DNA of 64,000 bases from Antedon mediterranea (Eukaryota > Echinodermata > Crinoidea > Comatulida > Antedonidae): contig NC_092672.1 in assembly GCF_964355755.1 (NCBI RefSeq), positions 31,244,501 to 31,308,500 of the forward strand. The letters run 5' to 3'. The position numbers were made by a program, and so were the translations under genes. Shown here piece by piece: positions 22,101 through 32,900 of this stretch; within the stretch, counting starts at the first letter, position 1, and each line of letters starts with the position of its first letter. A model generated the notes under the pieces. It was given only the letters and a program-made list of their open reading frames with translations, was not told the origin of the DNA and ran no database searches.

Positions 22101-25100
22101 ATTTATTTTGTTTGAAGGACTATTTAATGTAATACCTAGGGCTGGGTAAAGTATCAGCATTAAATATTCGTTTAATACAAGAAGACGCACTGCCTCACTG
22201 ACACTGAAATCTAAACAATGATTTGTTATTACCTCTAGCCATGACATTAGTAGTAATTAGGATCTTCTCTTTTCCAGCTCTGAACCGATTTAAGACAGCT
22301 ATTCGCTGCTCAGTAGTTAGTTCACCGCTTAACAGCGCCACCGCATGACCTTCCTTTACCATTTTCTCCGCTAACCATGCTGCTGTTCGTTTGGTCTACA
22401 GGACAGAATTAAAAATAATTGATTGACTAGGAACTTTTTTGTAACTGTTTTATGGTGTATGCTGTTTTTTAATTTCCTTTTTTTGCATTCAGATATATCC
22501 TTTCACCTCTGACCTATAATTATTTGCATTTTTCTGTTGTGTATGTATCTTTTTCTTTCACTTCTACCCTTTAACCTCTGATCCATAACTATGTCAGTGA
22601 CATTGTTGTTTTATTTGTTAATGGAATATTAAGCCCAACAATTTAGTTTTAAATCAAACAAAAATACTAAAATCTAACATATTTTTTTTACATTAGCTTA
22701 CATGGCAAAAAATCATGGCTTGTCCTATAGATATAGTGCCGTAGATGTTACATAGTGATTGGAATTTGTCCTCCATACTTCGACACTCGACGTAATATTG
22801 CCTAATGTTGCTCAGACTCTCCTCCTCTCGCCTTAACCGAATAATCAATGGGTCGTTGATCACGCTCTGTGCGAATTTTATAACTGCTTCATCGTATGTT
22901 GCAGAAAACAACATCATCTGACATGTGTCTAATAATTTTCTGTCAAAAAAAATACATTAATATTTATTTCTTTTTAAGCTCTATATACACTATCAAACTA
23001 GTTTGACAAAAAGTGTGAAGTGCCCAAATATGGTAATGGTAGTGATATGCTTAAATATGGTAGTAATATGACATCATCATGTCCATATTATATGGGCACA
23101 TCACATTTTTTGTCACATCAATTTTGAGTATGGATAGAGCTTTAGATAAAGTACTACAATCCAAAACCTGCTAATTCTACAGTCATCCTGTGACACACAG
23201 AAAAATAAACAGCTACATTTTGTCTTTCCTTCAGATTTGGCTACATGCCATTTAATGTTTCTATTTTCATTATCAAGTAGAAATGAAAAGTGTGTGTACC
23301 GGGCTAGTACCAAATTGCACTCTGTTGTGATTAGTTATTGCTAGTGTGTTTAACTGGGCTAGTACCAAATTGCACCCTGTTATGATTAGTTATTGCTAGT
23401 GTGTGTACCGGGCTAGTACCAAATTGCACTCTGTTGTGATTAGTTATTGCTAGTGTTTGTACCGGGCTAGTACCAAATTGCACCCTGTTGTGATTAGTTA
23501 TTGCTAGTGTGTGTACCGGGCTAGTACCAAATTGCACCCTGTTGTGATTGGTTATTGCTAGTGTGTGTACCGGGCTAGTACCAAATTGCACTCTGTTGTG
23601 ATTAGTTATTGCTAGTGTGTTTAACTGGGCTAGTACCAAATTGCACCCTGTTATGATTAGTTATTGCTAGTGTGTTTACTGGGCTAGTACCAAATTGCAC
23701 TCTGTTATGATTAGTTATTGCTAGTGTGTTTACTGGGCTAGTACCAAATTGCACGCTGTTATGATTAGTTATTGCTAGTGTGTTTACTGGGCTAGTACCA
23801 AATTGCACTCTGTTATGATTAGTTATTGCTAGTGTGTTTACTGGGCTAGTACCAAATTGCACTCTGTTATGATTAGTTATTGCTAATGCAAGTGTGTTTA
23901 ACTGGGCTAGTACAAAATTGCACTCTGGTATGATTAGTTATTGCTAGTGTGTTTACCGGGCTAGTACCAAATTGCACTCTGTTATGATTAGTTATTGCTA
24001 GTGTGTTTACTGAGCTAGTACCAAATTGCACCCGGTTGTGATTAGTTATTGCTAGTGTGTTTACCAGGTTAGTACAGAATTGCACTCTGTTATGATTAGT
24101 TTATTGCTAGTGTGTTTACCGGGCTAGTAACAAATTGCAATCTGTTATTAGTTATTGCTAGTGTGTTTACCGGGCTAGTACCAAATTGCACCCGGTTGTG
24201 ATTAGTTATTGCTAGTGTGTTTACCGGGCTAGTACCAAATTGCACCAGGTTGTGATTAGTTATTGCTAGTGTGTTTACCGGGCTAGTACCAAATTGCACC
24301 AGGTTGTGATTAGTTATTGCTAGTGTGTTTACCGGGCTAGTACCAAAATGCACCCGGTTGTGATTAGTTATTGCTAGTGTGTTTACTGAGCTAGTACCAA
24401 ATTGCACCCGGTTGTGATTAGTTATTGCTAGTGTGTTTACCAGGTTAGTACAGAATTGCACTCTGTTATGATTAGTTATTGCTAGTGTGTTTACCGGGCT
24501 AGTACCAAATTGCAATCTGTTATTAGTTATTGCTAGTGTGTTTACCGGGCTAGTACCAAATTGCACCCGGTTGTGATTAGTTATTGCTAGTGTGTTTACC
24601 GGGCTAGTACCAAATTGCACCAGGTTGTGATTAGTTATTGCTAGTGTGTTTACCGGGCTAGTACCAAATTGCACCAGTTTGTGATTAGTTATTGCTAGTG
24701 TCTTTACCGGGCTAGTACCAAAATGCACCCGGTTGTGATTAGTTATTGCTAGTGTGTTTACCGGGCTAGTACCAAATTGCACCCTGTTGTGATTGGTTAT
24801 TGCTAGTGTGTTTAACCAGCCTAGTATTAAATTAAGACATGTGATTGTTGGTTATTGCCTGCAAACGAGTCTATTTCTTACTTTCTTATCCTAATTGACT
24901 GATCTTGATGTCCTTGCGTTGCTATCATCACGTCCGCTTCATCCAAGACAAATACGGTTATTGCGCTAAGATCAATCGCACGATAACGTGTACACCAATC
25001 CAGAGTCGTACCCGGGGTCCCAATAACAATCTGATCTGTTAGCCTTTCGCCTCGGGCAACTCGTTCGCCTCGTACAGCGTAACGTACCGATATGTCTGTT

Positions 25101-28100
25101 AACATTTTTCCCATCTCTTTAACTACCTCGCCTATCTGTAAAGCTAACTCAAACGTCGGTGCTAAACACAGAGCCTATGAATGAAAGATTTTGTTAATTT
25201 GTATTTATTTTCATATCATTCAAAAACAAACACAGATCTCATCAATTATACAGGAATTCAACAGTGGAAACCTGTGTTTTCGAACCAAGTCTTATATGAG
25301 GCTTAGGTACAGGCACTGTATTGGCTGTCAGAAAAGTTCCATACCAGTCGGGAGAAAATGGCATATGTTTCCTACTTTCTAGGACTCTTGTAACATGACC
25401 ACGGTGCTAAATTTGACATTTTTCCTCTAACTGATACAAGATCTCTGACAGGACTTGAACCAAGGACTCTGGGATTGGTAAGCAATTATGTTAACCACTA
25501 GGTCTCTATTTCATACAGTAATTGTAATTGTTATCACTGATTATCCATCATTATCCATAAAACATCAAGAAAAAGAAAAATTCCACAATTTACAGCAATG
25601 ACCTTTTAGCATTTTAAACCTCAATGCAGTTAATGAATAAACATGCTAATTGTATTATATATTTTAAACTCATACCTTCTCAATTTTAAAATTTGGTTTA
25701 GCATATTTTAAATATAAACAAATGAATCGGATTTCCTTAAGTTAAAAATTAAAAATGACACCAGTATCTTAATAATATTGTTATTATAATTATTATATTA
25801 TTTATTTAATATTTACCTGTGGATACTTTTTACTACCATCAACTCGACTGAGCATCGTGAGAACAAATGCCGCTGTTTTACCTGTACCACTCTGTGACTG
25901 TGCAATCATATTATGAGGCCTAAAAAATATATTATAAAGGGTAACCACAAATATAGGTAGAATAAGTGTATTAAATATGTTTCTTTAATAATTTCTTGAG
26001 AGACACTCTCTGAGCATTTTGGACACACTATAAACATTTTGAACACATTCTGAACATGGAACACACTCTGAACATTTTGTAATACACTCTGAATATTTTG
26101 AACAAACTCACATTTTGAACACACTCCCAACATTTTGAACACACTGAAAATTGTAAAGACACTCTGAAAATTGTAAACACACTCTGAACATTGTGAACAC
26201 ACTAAAATGTTCATAGACTATGAACATTTTGAACACACTCTGAACATTGTGAACACACTCTGAACATTGTGAACACACTCTGAACATTTTGAACACACTC
26301 TGAACATTGTGAACACACTCTGAACATTTTAAACACACTCTGAACATTTTAAACACACTCTGAACATTTTGAACATACTCTGAACATTTTGTAATACACT
26401 CTGAATATTTTGAACAAACTCACATTTTGAACACAATCCCAACATTTTGAACACTCTCAACATTTTGAACACACTCTGAAAATTGTGAACATACTCTGAA
26501 CATTGTATACACACTATGAACATTTTGAACACACTCTGAAAATTGTGAACACACTCTGAACATTGTGAACACACTCTGAACATTTTGAACACACTCTGAA
26601 CATTTTGAACACTCTCTGAACATTTTGAACACACTCTGAACATTTTGAACTCACTCTGAACATTTTGAAGACGCTCTGAACATTGTGAACACACTCTGAA
26701 CATTTTGAACACACTCTGAACATTTTGAACACACTCTGAACATTTTGAACACACTCTGAACATTTTGAACATACTCTGAACATTTTGTAATACACTCTGA
26801 ATATTTTGAACAAACTCACATTTTGAACACAATCCCAACATTTTGAACACTCTCAACATTTTGAACACACTCTGAAAATTGTGAACATACTCTGAACATT
26901 GTATACACACTATGAACATTTTGAACACACTCTGAACATTTTGAACATACTCTGAACATTTTGTAATACACTCTGAATATTTTGAACTCACTCTGAACAT
27001 TTTGAAGACGCTCTGAATATTGTGAACACACTCTGAACATTTTGAACACACTCTGAACATTGTGAACACACTCTGAACATTGTGAACACACTCTGAACAT
27101 TTTGAACACACTCTGAACATTGTGAACACACTCTGAACATTTTAAACACACTCTGAACATTTTAAACACACTCTGAACATTTTGAACATACTCTGAACAT
27201 TTTGTAATACACTCTGAATATTTTGAACAAACTCACATTTTGAACACAATCCCAACATTTTGAACACTCTCAACATTTTGAACACACTCTGAAAATTGTG
27301 AACATACTCTGAACATTGTATACACACTATGAACATTTTGAACACACTCTGAAAATTGTGAACACACTCTGAACATTGTGAACACACTCTGAACATTTTG
27401 AACACACTCTGAACATTTTGAACACTCTCTGAACATTTTGAACACACTCTGAACATTTTGAACTCACTCTGAACATTTTGAAGACGCTCTGAACATTGTG
27501 AACACACTCTGAACATTTTGAACACACTCTGAACATTTTGAACACACTCTGAACATTTTGAACACACTCTGAACATTTTGAACATACTCTGAACATTTTG
27601 TAATACACTCTGAATATTTTGAACAAACTCACATTTTGAACACAATCCCAACATTTTGAACACTCTCAACATTTTGAACACACTCTGAAAATTGTGAACA
27701 TACTCTGAACATTGTATACACACTATGAACATTTTGAACACACTCTGAAAATTGTGAACACACTCTGAACATTGTGAACACACTCTGAACATTTTGAACA
27801 CACTCTGAACATTTTGAACACTCTCTGAACATTTTGAACACTCTCTGAACATTTTGAACTCACTCTGAACATTTTGAATACACTCTGAACATTTTGAAGA
27901 CGCTCTGAACATCGTGAACACACTCTGAACATTTTGAACACCCTGAATTTGTTGGGACACACTCTGAAAATTTTGAACACACTCTGAACTTTTTGAACAA
28001 AGTCTGAACATTTTGAACACACTCCCAACATTTTGAACACACTCTGAAAATTTTGAACACACTTTGAACATTTTGAACACCCTGAATTTGTTGGGACACA

Positions 28101-29766
28101 CTCTGAAAATTTTGAACACACTCTGAACATTTTGAACACACTCTGAACTTTTTGAACAACACTCTGAACACACTCTTAGAAACATTTGAGCAAAGTCTGA
28201 ACATTTTGAACACACTCCCAACATTTTGAACACACTCTGAACATTTTGAACACACTTTGAACATTTTGAACACACTCTAAGCATTATGAACATATCCTGA
28301 ACATTTTGAACACACCCTAAACTTGTTTGTCGCCCATCCTTCAACGTCTTGTCACTCATCCTTAACTTTTTACACCTACATGTCCCCCCTAAAAAGCACA
28401 AAGACCAAGAGGTTTTGAATTAAACTTACGGATCAGCTAGAAGCATAGGCAGAGCCGTCTCCTGGATTTTTGACGGGGCATTAAATCCCATTTGGTATAT
28501 ACCTTTTAAAAGTTCCGGTTTTCTAAGGAAAATGGAATATAAAATAGTTTTAAATGATAAAATAATAATAATAACAAACTTTCATACAAAATCAGTCAAA
28601 GCATTAGTTTTGTATGGTTAAATACAAAAACTCACATAATTTTTGCTGAAAATGTGTGTTTTTTAGAAACATTTTTTTGCGATAACCGAATGCCGCTTTT
28701 GATAATTATCAGCCATATTCTCACGTCACAATTAGATCGCAGGTTATCAAGAATTGGATAATTAGATGGTGCCATTGGATAGGTAAACCAACTGTGTAAT
28801 AATACTAGTCAAAATCTGGGTTCTCACCAGCACGTTAGGAGCCTGTCGCCAACTAAAGCCCCACTGGTTATGAGTGCCAGGCAGGGCGACCGGTGCCAAC
28901 CAGCATGACGAGAAGCCTGAAAATACAATACTTACAAGTGTAATTCTTCAAAAGATTTGACAGAATAAAGTGGGGAGTTTGGGTCTTTCTGTTGAATGTC
29001 CAGCTTCACACCTTGACTCGACTGTACAAGTTTAGAATGTAATGCCTTTTGTAGTAGTGATGCATCTTCTGCTTGTTGGGCTAATGGTAACAAGAAACTT
29101 TATTAAGAAATTAATTTTCAATACTGTAAAAATACCACAAGTTTAAATAAAATAATAAAGTTACAAAGCATGGAACGTTATTTATGGTTTTATAAGCAAA
29201 TGAAAATACTGTTTATGAAATGAAAAATAAGATATTAAAACAAAGTTTTAAGTAAAAGTTTTAAACTTGATGTTACTTATAGGCTATTATAAATTTGAAT
29301 TTACTAATTTTTTTTTTTCAGTTTCCAATTATTTTATTTTATGGACAATACCATCTTACAAATATATTAATAACCTGAATAGGAAAATTACCATATAATT
29401 ATAAGTAGTAAACGTTATAAAACACATGAAAAAAGTAATTTTAATGTTCTACCTGCTTCTTCCGGTGTCAATGTATCGACTTCAGCTACTGGTGGTGATG
29501 AGATTGTCAATTTCTGCTGAACCTGTTCAAAATAACCACAAAAATTACAATAGCGTTAAAACTTAAAATCATGCTACAGTCATCATAGTCAACTGTATAG
29601 GACAAACCCATGCCCAGCGTGCTATTTGGAATAATGAGAATCAGCCGGTTCGATGAGGCGGCCTAGCCTGATCACTAAAAAAACTTACTGTATTACTAAG
29701 TCCTCCTCCATCTCCTTTTTCCTGTTGACTTATTGCTTTTCCCCAATCTTCGTCTAGGCCTGCCAT
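19163..29766 (-). CDS. DDX19: DEAD-box RNA helicase DDX19 (Dbp5 orthologue)
   Basis: DDX19/Dbp5 is the nuclear-pore-associated ATPase that remodels mRNPs during mRNA export. Ten exons on the minus strand: 29689-29766, 29453-29522, 28936-29080, 28430-28522, 25817-25919, 24882-25174, 22702-22939, 22233-22395, 19915-20106 and 19163-19221. The coding length is 1434 nt (477 residues) with all phases consistent. Visible motifs: the family signature [16 protein letters not shown] motif [14 protein letters not shown], motif [11 protein letters not shown], motif Ia [17 protein letters not shown] box [11 protein letters not shown], motif [12 protein letters not shown], motif [12 protein letters not shown], and the terminal [12 protein letters not shown]. 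Introns hold two large minisatellites, a solo LTR and MITEs. Its start codon lies 171 bp from that of MRPS22 on the other strand, so a shared promoter is likely. Confidence 0.95.
19222..19535 (-). mobile_element. tRNA-derived SINE with core-like middle domain
   Basis: On the minus strand a tRNA-like head (A-box near TGGCACAGTGT, B-box GTTTCGAATCC at 19480-19490) is followed by a body containing CACCTGGGT and GGTACCCATG turns. It ends GGCGCTATTTAAATCCAGG plus an ATTATTATT tail. That tail runs directly into the TTTTTCCTAG acceptor of the last DDX19 exon. A second tRNA-like head of the same family lies near 34706-34800. Confidence 0.7.
20459..20897 (+). mobile_element. Solo LTR, 439 bp
   Basis: The element begins TGTTACG and ends CGTAACA, so it has the TG...CA boundaries with perfect short inverted ends. 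It is flanked by ATAT on both sides (20455-20458 and 20898-20901), a 4-bp target duplication. An internal GGAAATAAATGG (about 20783) could be the polyadenylation signal. No primer-binding site or coding region follows, so this is a recombined solo LTR. Orientation is inferred from the AATAAA. It lies in a DDX19 intron. Confidence 0.75.
21414..21896. mobile_element. 483-bp MITE with about 50-bp inverted termini
   Basis: TAGGGAGTTTTCGCAA followed by CTTACGAATACGATAACG at the left is mirrored by CGTTATCGTATTCGTAAG and TTGCGAAAACTCCCTA at the right. The terminal repeat extends into GGATACGTC. No transposase frame is present. The element sits in a DDX19 intron. Confidence 0.85.
22974..23145. mobile_element. 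Palindromic MITE family A, copy 4
   Basis: TTTAAGCTCTATATACACTA at the left and TGGATAGAGCTTTA at the right. The core motifs GTGCCCAAATATGG and ATGGGCACATCACATT are present. It lies in a DDX19 intron. Confidence 0.8.
23300..24832. repeat. 54-bp minisatellite, about 28 copies
   Basis: The consensus contains GGGCTAGTACCAAATTGCAC, then TGTTATGATTAGTTATTGCT. The period is exactly 54 bp, a multiple of three, so one minus-strand frame stays open across most of the array and encodes a spurious 18-residue repeat. There are several variant subtypes (TGTTGTGA, CGGTTGTGA, AGGTTGTGA). The array lies in the DDX19 intron between 22939 and 24882. Confidence 0.95.
25255..25515 (-). mobile_element. tRNA-derived SINE or tRNA relic in a DDX19 intron
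   Basis: On the minus strand, GACCTAGTGGTTAACATAAT is followed by a perfect B-box GGTTCAAGTCC (complement at 25451-25461). This resembles the head of a tRNA-derived SINE. The limits of the body to its left are uncertain. Confidence 0.5.
25990..28318. repeat. 20-bp minisatellite (GAACATTTTGAACACACTCT)n with higher-order structure
   Basis: About 2.3 kb of a 20-bp unit with variants such as GAACATTGTG and GAAAATTGTG. Blocks of several hundred bp recur almost unchanged. For example, the stretch near 26420-26630 matches 27233-27445 (offset 813 bp) and 27629-27841 (offset 396 bp). Three units make 60 bp, so long minus-strand frames stay open (up to 419 codons of [13 protein letters not shown] type) without being genes. 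It fills the DDX19 intron between exons 4 and 5. Confidence 0.95.
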
Positions 29767-29937
29767 TATACAACTTCGGTTTCTTTTATTTTTATTTTTT
29801 GGTTATAAAGTTAGACCGTAACTCGCCAAATTTAATTTGGCTAGGCTAGGTGCAATTGTGGCGGCGAAAAAGAGAGAGAGAGAAGAGGATCTTTTTTTAG
29901 TAGTCTAGCGCCATCTATATTTTATGAGGTAACAAAC
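29767..29937. promoter_or_regulatory. Compact bidirectional promoter, DDX19 / MRPS22
   Basis: Only 171 bp separate the divergent start codons. The sequence contains GTGGCGGCGAAAAAG, a short GA run (GAGAGAGAGAGAAGAGGA) and no obvious TATA box. Both 5' UTRs must fit here unless there are upstream non-coding exons. A shared promoter is inferred from the spacing. Confidence 0.65.
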
Positions 29938-32900
29938 ATGGCGGCGCACATGAACAAAGTTGTTCGTGCACGTCTTTTTATAAACGAGACATTAATCAAT
30001 AATAAGCACATTGTTTGTTCTAACTTTCTAATTCAAAGCCATCATAGAAAAATATGTTCTAAGTCTACAGAAAATAGTACAGATTATACACCTGGTAAGT
30101 TAATAAATATACCTAGCAGAGTAGGCTAGGCCTAGGCTAGGTAGGCCTAGCTTTCATATTTTATGCCTGTGGCGACTGGGAACAGATGATCGGGCCTATT
30201 GAAAGACGATCGGGCCTAAAGTAAGACTATCGGGCCTAAATATATAATTAATGGTCTATCGTGTCGTGTGCGTCAATTTAAAATGGTATGGTCGACTGCC
30301 AAGCGCCTATAAACCATACATTTGACATAATGCTTTTTTTTTAGGTTTTCAAGATGAAAAAGTTCAAGAAATACTAAAAAAAATTACAGGAATGCAGTTG
30401 GAAAAAATATTCAAACCAATGGCACAGAAACTAGAACCACCAAAGTACCAACTCATGAGTGAAGAGAAACTCCAAGAGGTACCGTCCTTATTTCCTAATA
30501 TTGATTTTTAACGATAAAATTAAAAGCTTTAAAAAATTAATTATCAAATTTAGTGCTATTATTACTTATCTATGGTGGTTTTTATTTCTCGAAATTGTGC
30601 ATTCGCCAATTTTCTATACCGCCCTCTATTTTTTATTAGATTTTGGTCGAGTAGTGTTTATTAGGAAATAACACAAACAAAATAGACTAGAAATAAAAAG
30701 TCTGACCGACCGACCGACGCTGTTTTTCAATTGATTCCGTGCTTGAGCAACCAACATTTTTTTATGCCAAAACCTGTCCATTACAGTGAGGCAAACAGTA
30801 CAGGTTTATGTAATAATGCATATATTTAATGGTAGTAATGATTAGTTTAATCTAAATTACTGTAGATCTTTACTGGTTCAGTTACTTGGTTTGGTTTCAA
30901 CTATACATACAGTATAATCTGTTCAGGGTTTTCTCTTCCATGGTATAATTATAAGATTACAAATTTTCTGTTTTTCTTTTATTTAAGTTTCGACAAATTG
31001 CAATGAAGAAAGCTGAAGAAAAGCTTGAAATGCCTCCAGTGATGGAAGAACGTACAGAGATTGATGAAGTGATTACTCGAAACCGGGAATTGAGAGGCCT
31101 AGAGACTTCAAAATACGTATTCACTGATATAACAGTGGGATTAAATGATAGAGTAATTACTGTTTGATATTTGAATAATTAATTAATAAGGGGGATTAGT
31201 GGCAGATAAAGGATGTTAAAATTGGGGTGAGAGTGCCAGGGCGTAAAATAAAGAATGATGTTCAATCTTTTGCATTGTATGTCTGAAATCATCTCCTTGC
31301 GAGGTGGGTGGTGGGGGGATTGAGAAATCATGTTGGGAGTGATTGTTGGATTTTAAAAGTACAATGACCAAGTATTCAATCATTCCGGTATAAACCAGTA
31401 TAGGATAAAGAATAAAAATTAATAGGAGACCATAGTGTATCGCAGAACACTACAGGACCGTTTTTGTTCTACTACTATCTATGTAATAGCTATGTTGAAC
31501 TTATACAAAGCTCTATTACTTCCAGTGGTTACCTACTGTTGTTCAATGTGGGCACCATTTGAGAAATCATATATTAATAGAATAGAAAGTATACAAAGGA
31601 AAGCAAAAAGGATAATAATGTTTAGAAAGGAAGGTTCCTGGGACACATCTTATTTTCATAGGTTGAAAGTGCTTGAATTATTATCTATTGATGACTTGTT
31701 TAAATTACATAGACTTTCATTAGGATTTAAGGTGTTGAAAGGTTACTGTCCCCATTCTTTCAATGAGTATATTAAAACTAGTGAAAGATGTCCGGGTAGG
31801 CTTTTACGTTGGAATTCGAAAGGCAATACTTTTCATAATTCTGTATTTGTTTCCTTTCCTAGACTATGGGAGCAAATACCAAATGACATAAAAGATTCAC
31901 AAACAATTTCAATATTTAAGGCTGCTCTAACAAAACACTATATTTCATGTTATGTATAATTTATTTGTATTTTTCTTGTATATGGTTTTATCTTTAACTG
32001 ATTGTATTGTATGGAGTGAGTGCAGAATCTGTTTGGGCTTTAGCCTATTCTCATTCCTGGTTATTTTTACATTGATGGCCGAATAGATATTATTATTATT
32101 ATTATTATCTATGAAATTGTGAATTTTTGTTTTTAAGGAACGGTTTATTGTAGTGAGAGAGCCAGACGGAACATTAAGGAAAGCCAAATGGGAAGAAAGG
32201 GATAGAATTACGCAAGTATATTTCCCAAGGGAAGGCCGTAGACTTGTACCACCATTGATGTTTGCAGAAGAAAATATTCAGGTATGACAATACCAAAGTC
32301 CCGTACAGTATGTAGATCACATACATTCCGTGTGCAAGATCCACTGCAAATAATTAAAAAATATAGGCCAAGGAGAACGTGTTTTGTGGCAATTGAAAGC
32401 AACAGCTTATGTTGGTAACTTGTACATCCATCACAGCGCTATATTTGTGATTTATATCGGATCTATCACAGTGCTATATTTGTGATTAATTTATTTCGGA
32501 TCCAGCAAAGCACTGTAAGTTTATTTGTGATTTATATGACATCCATCACAGTGCTATATTTGTGATTTATATCGGATTCATGACAGTGCTATAAGTTTAT
32601 TTGTGATTTATATGACATCCAACACAGTGCTATATTTGTGATTTATATCACATACATCACAGTGCTAATGTGTGAATAATTGTAATATTTTTTTTTTTTT
32701 TTAAAGAACTCTTTAAATGATGATAGACATGAAGAACTGCTGGACCTAGCATGTGTACAGTTTGAACCAGATGATAAGCATTTTATTAGGGTAAAAATTA
32801 TAAAATCATTCTTTTTCTCTGTTTTTGTTTTGTGTCTTTGGTGTGAGATGATGGTTTGTATGTACTGTATTATTCTCTGGTATAATCCCCTCCCCCCTAC

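Noticed and set aside
23331-24782. Minus-strand frames encoding an [18 protein letters not shown] repeat
   Set aside because: They are by-products of a 54-bp period in an intronic minisatellite.
26329-28401. Long minus-strand open frames (up to 419 codons) rich in [10 protein letters not shown]
   Set aside because: They are translations of the 20-bp satellite in several frames at once, inside a DDX19 intron, with no start context or domain.
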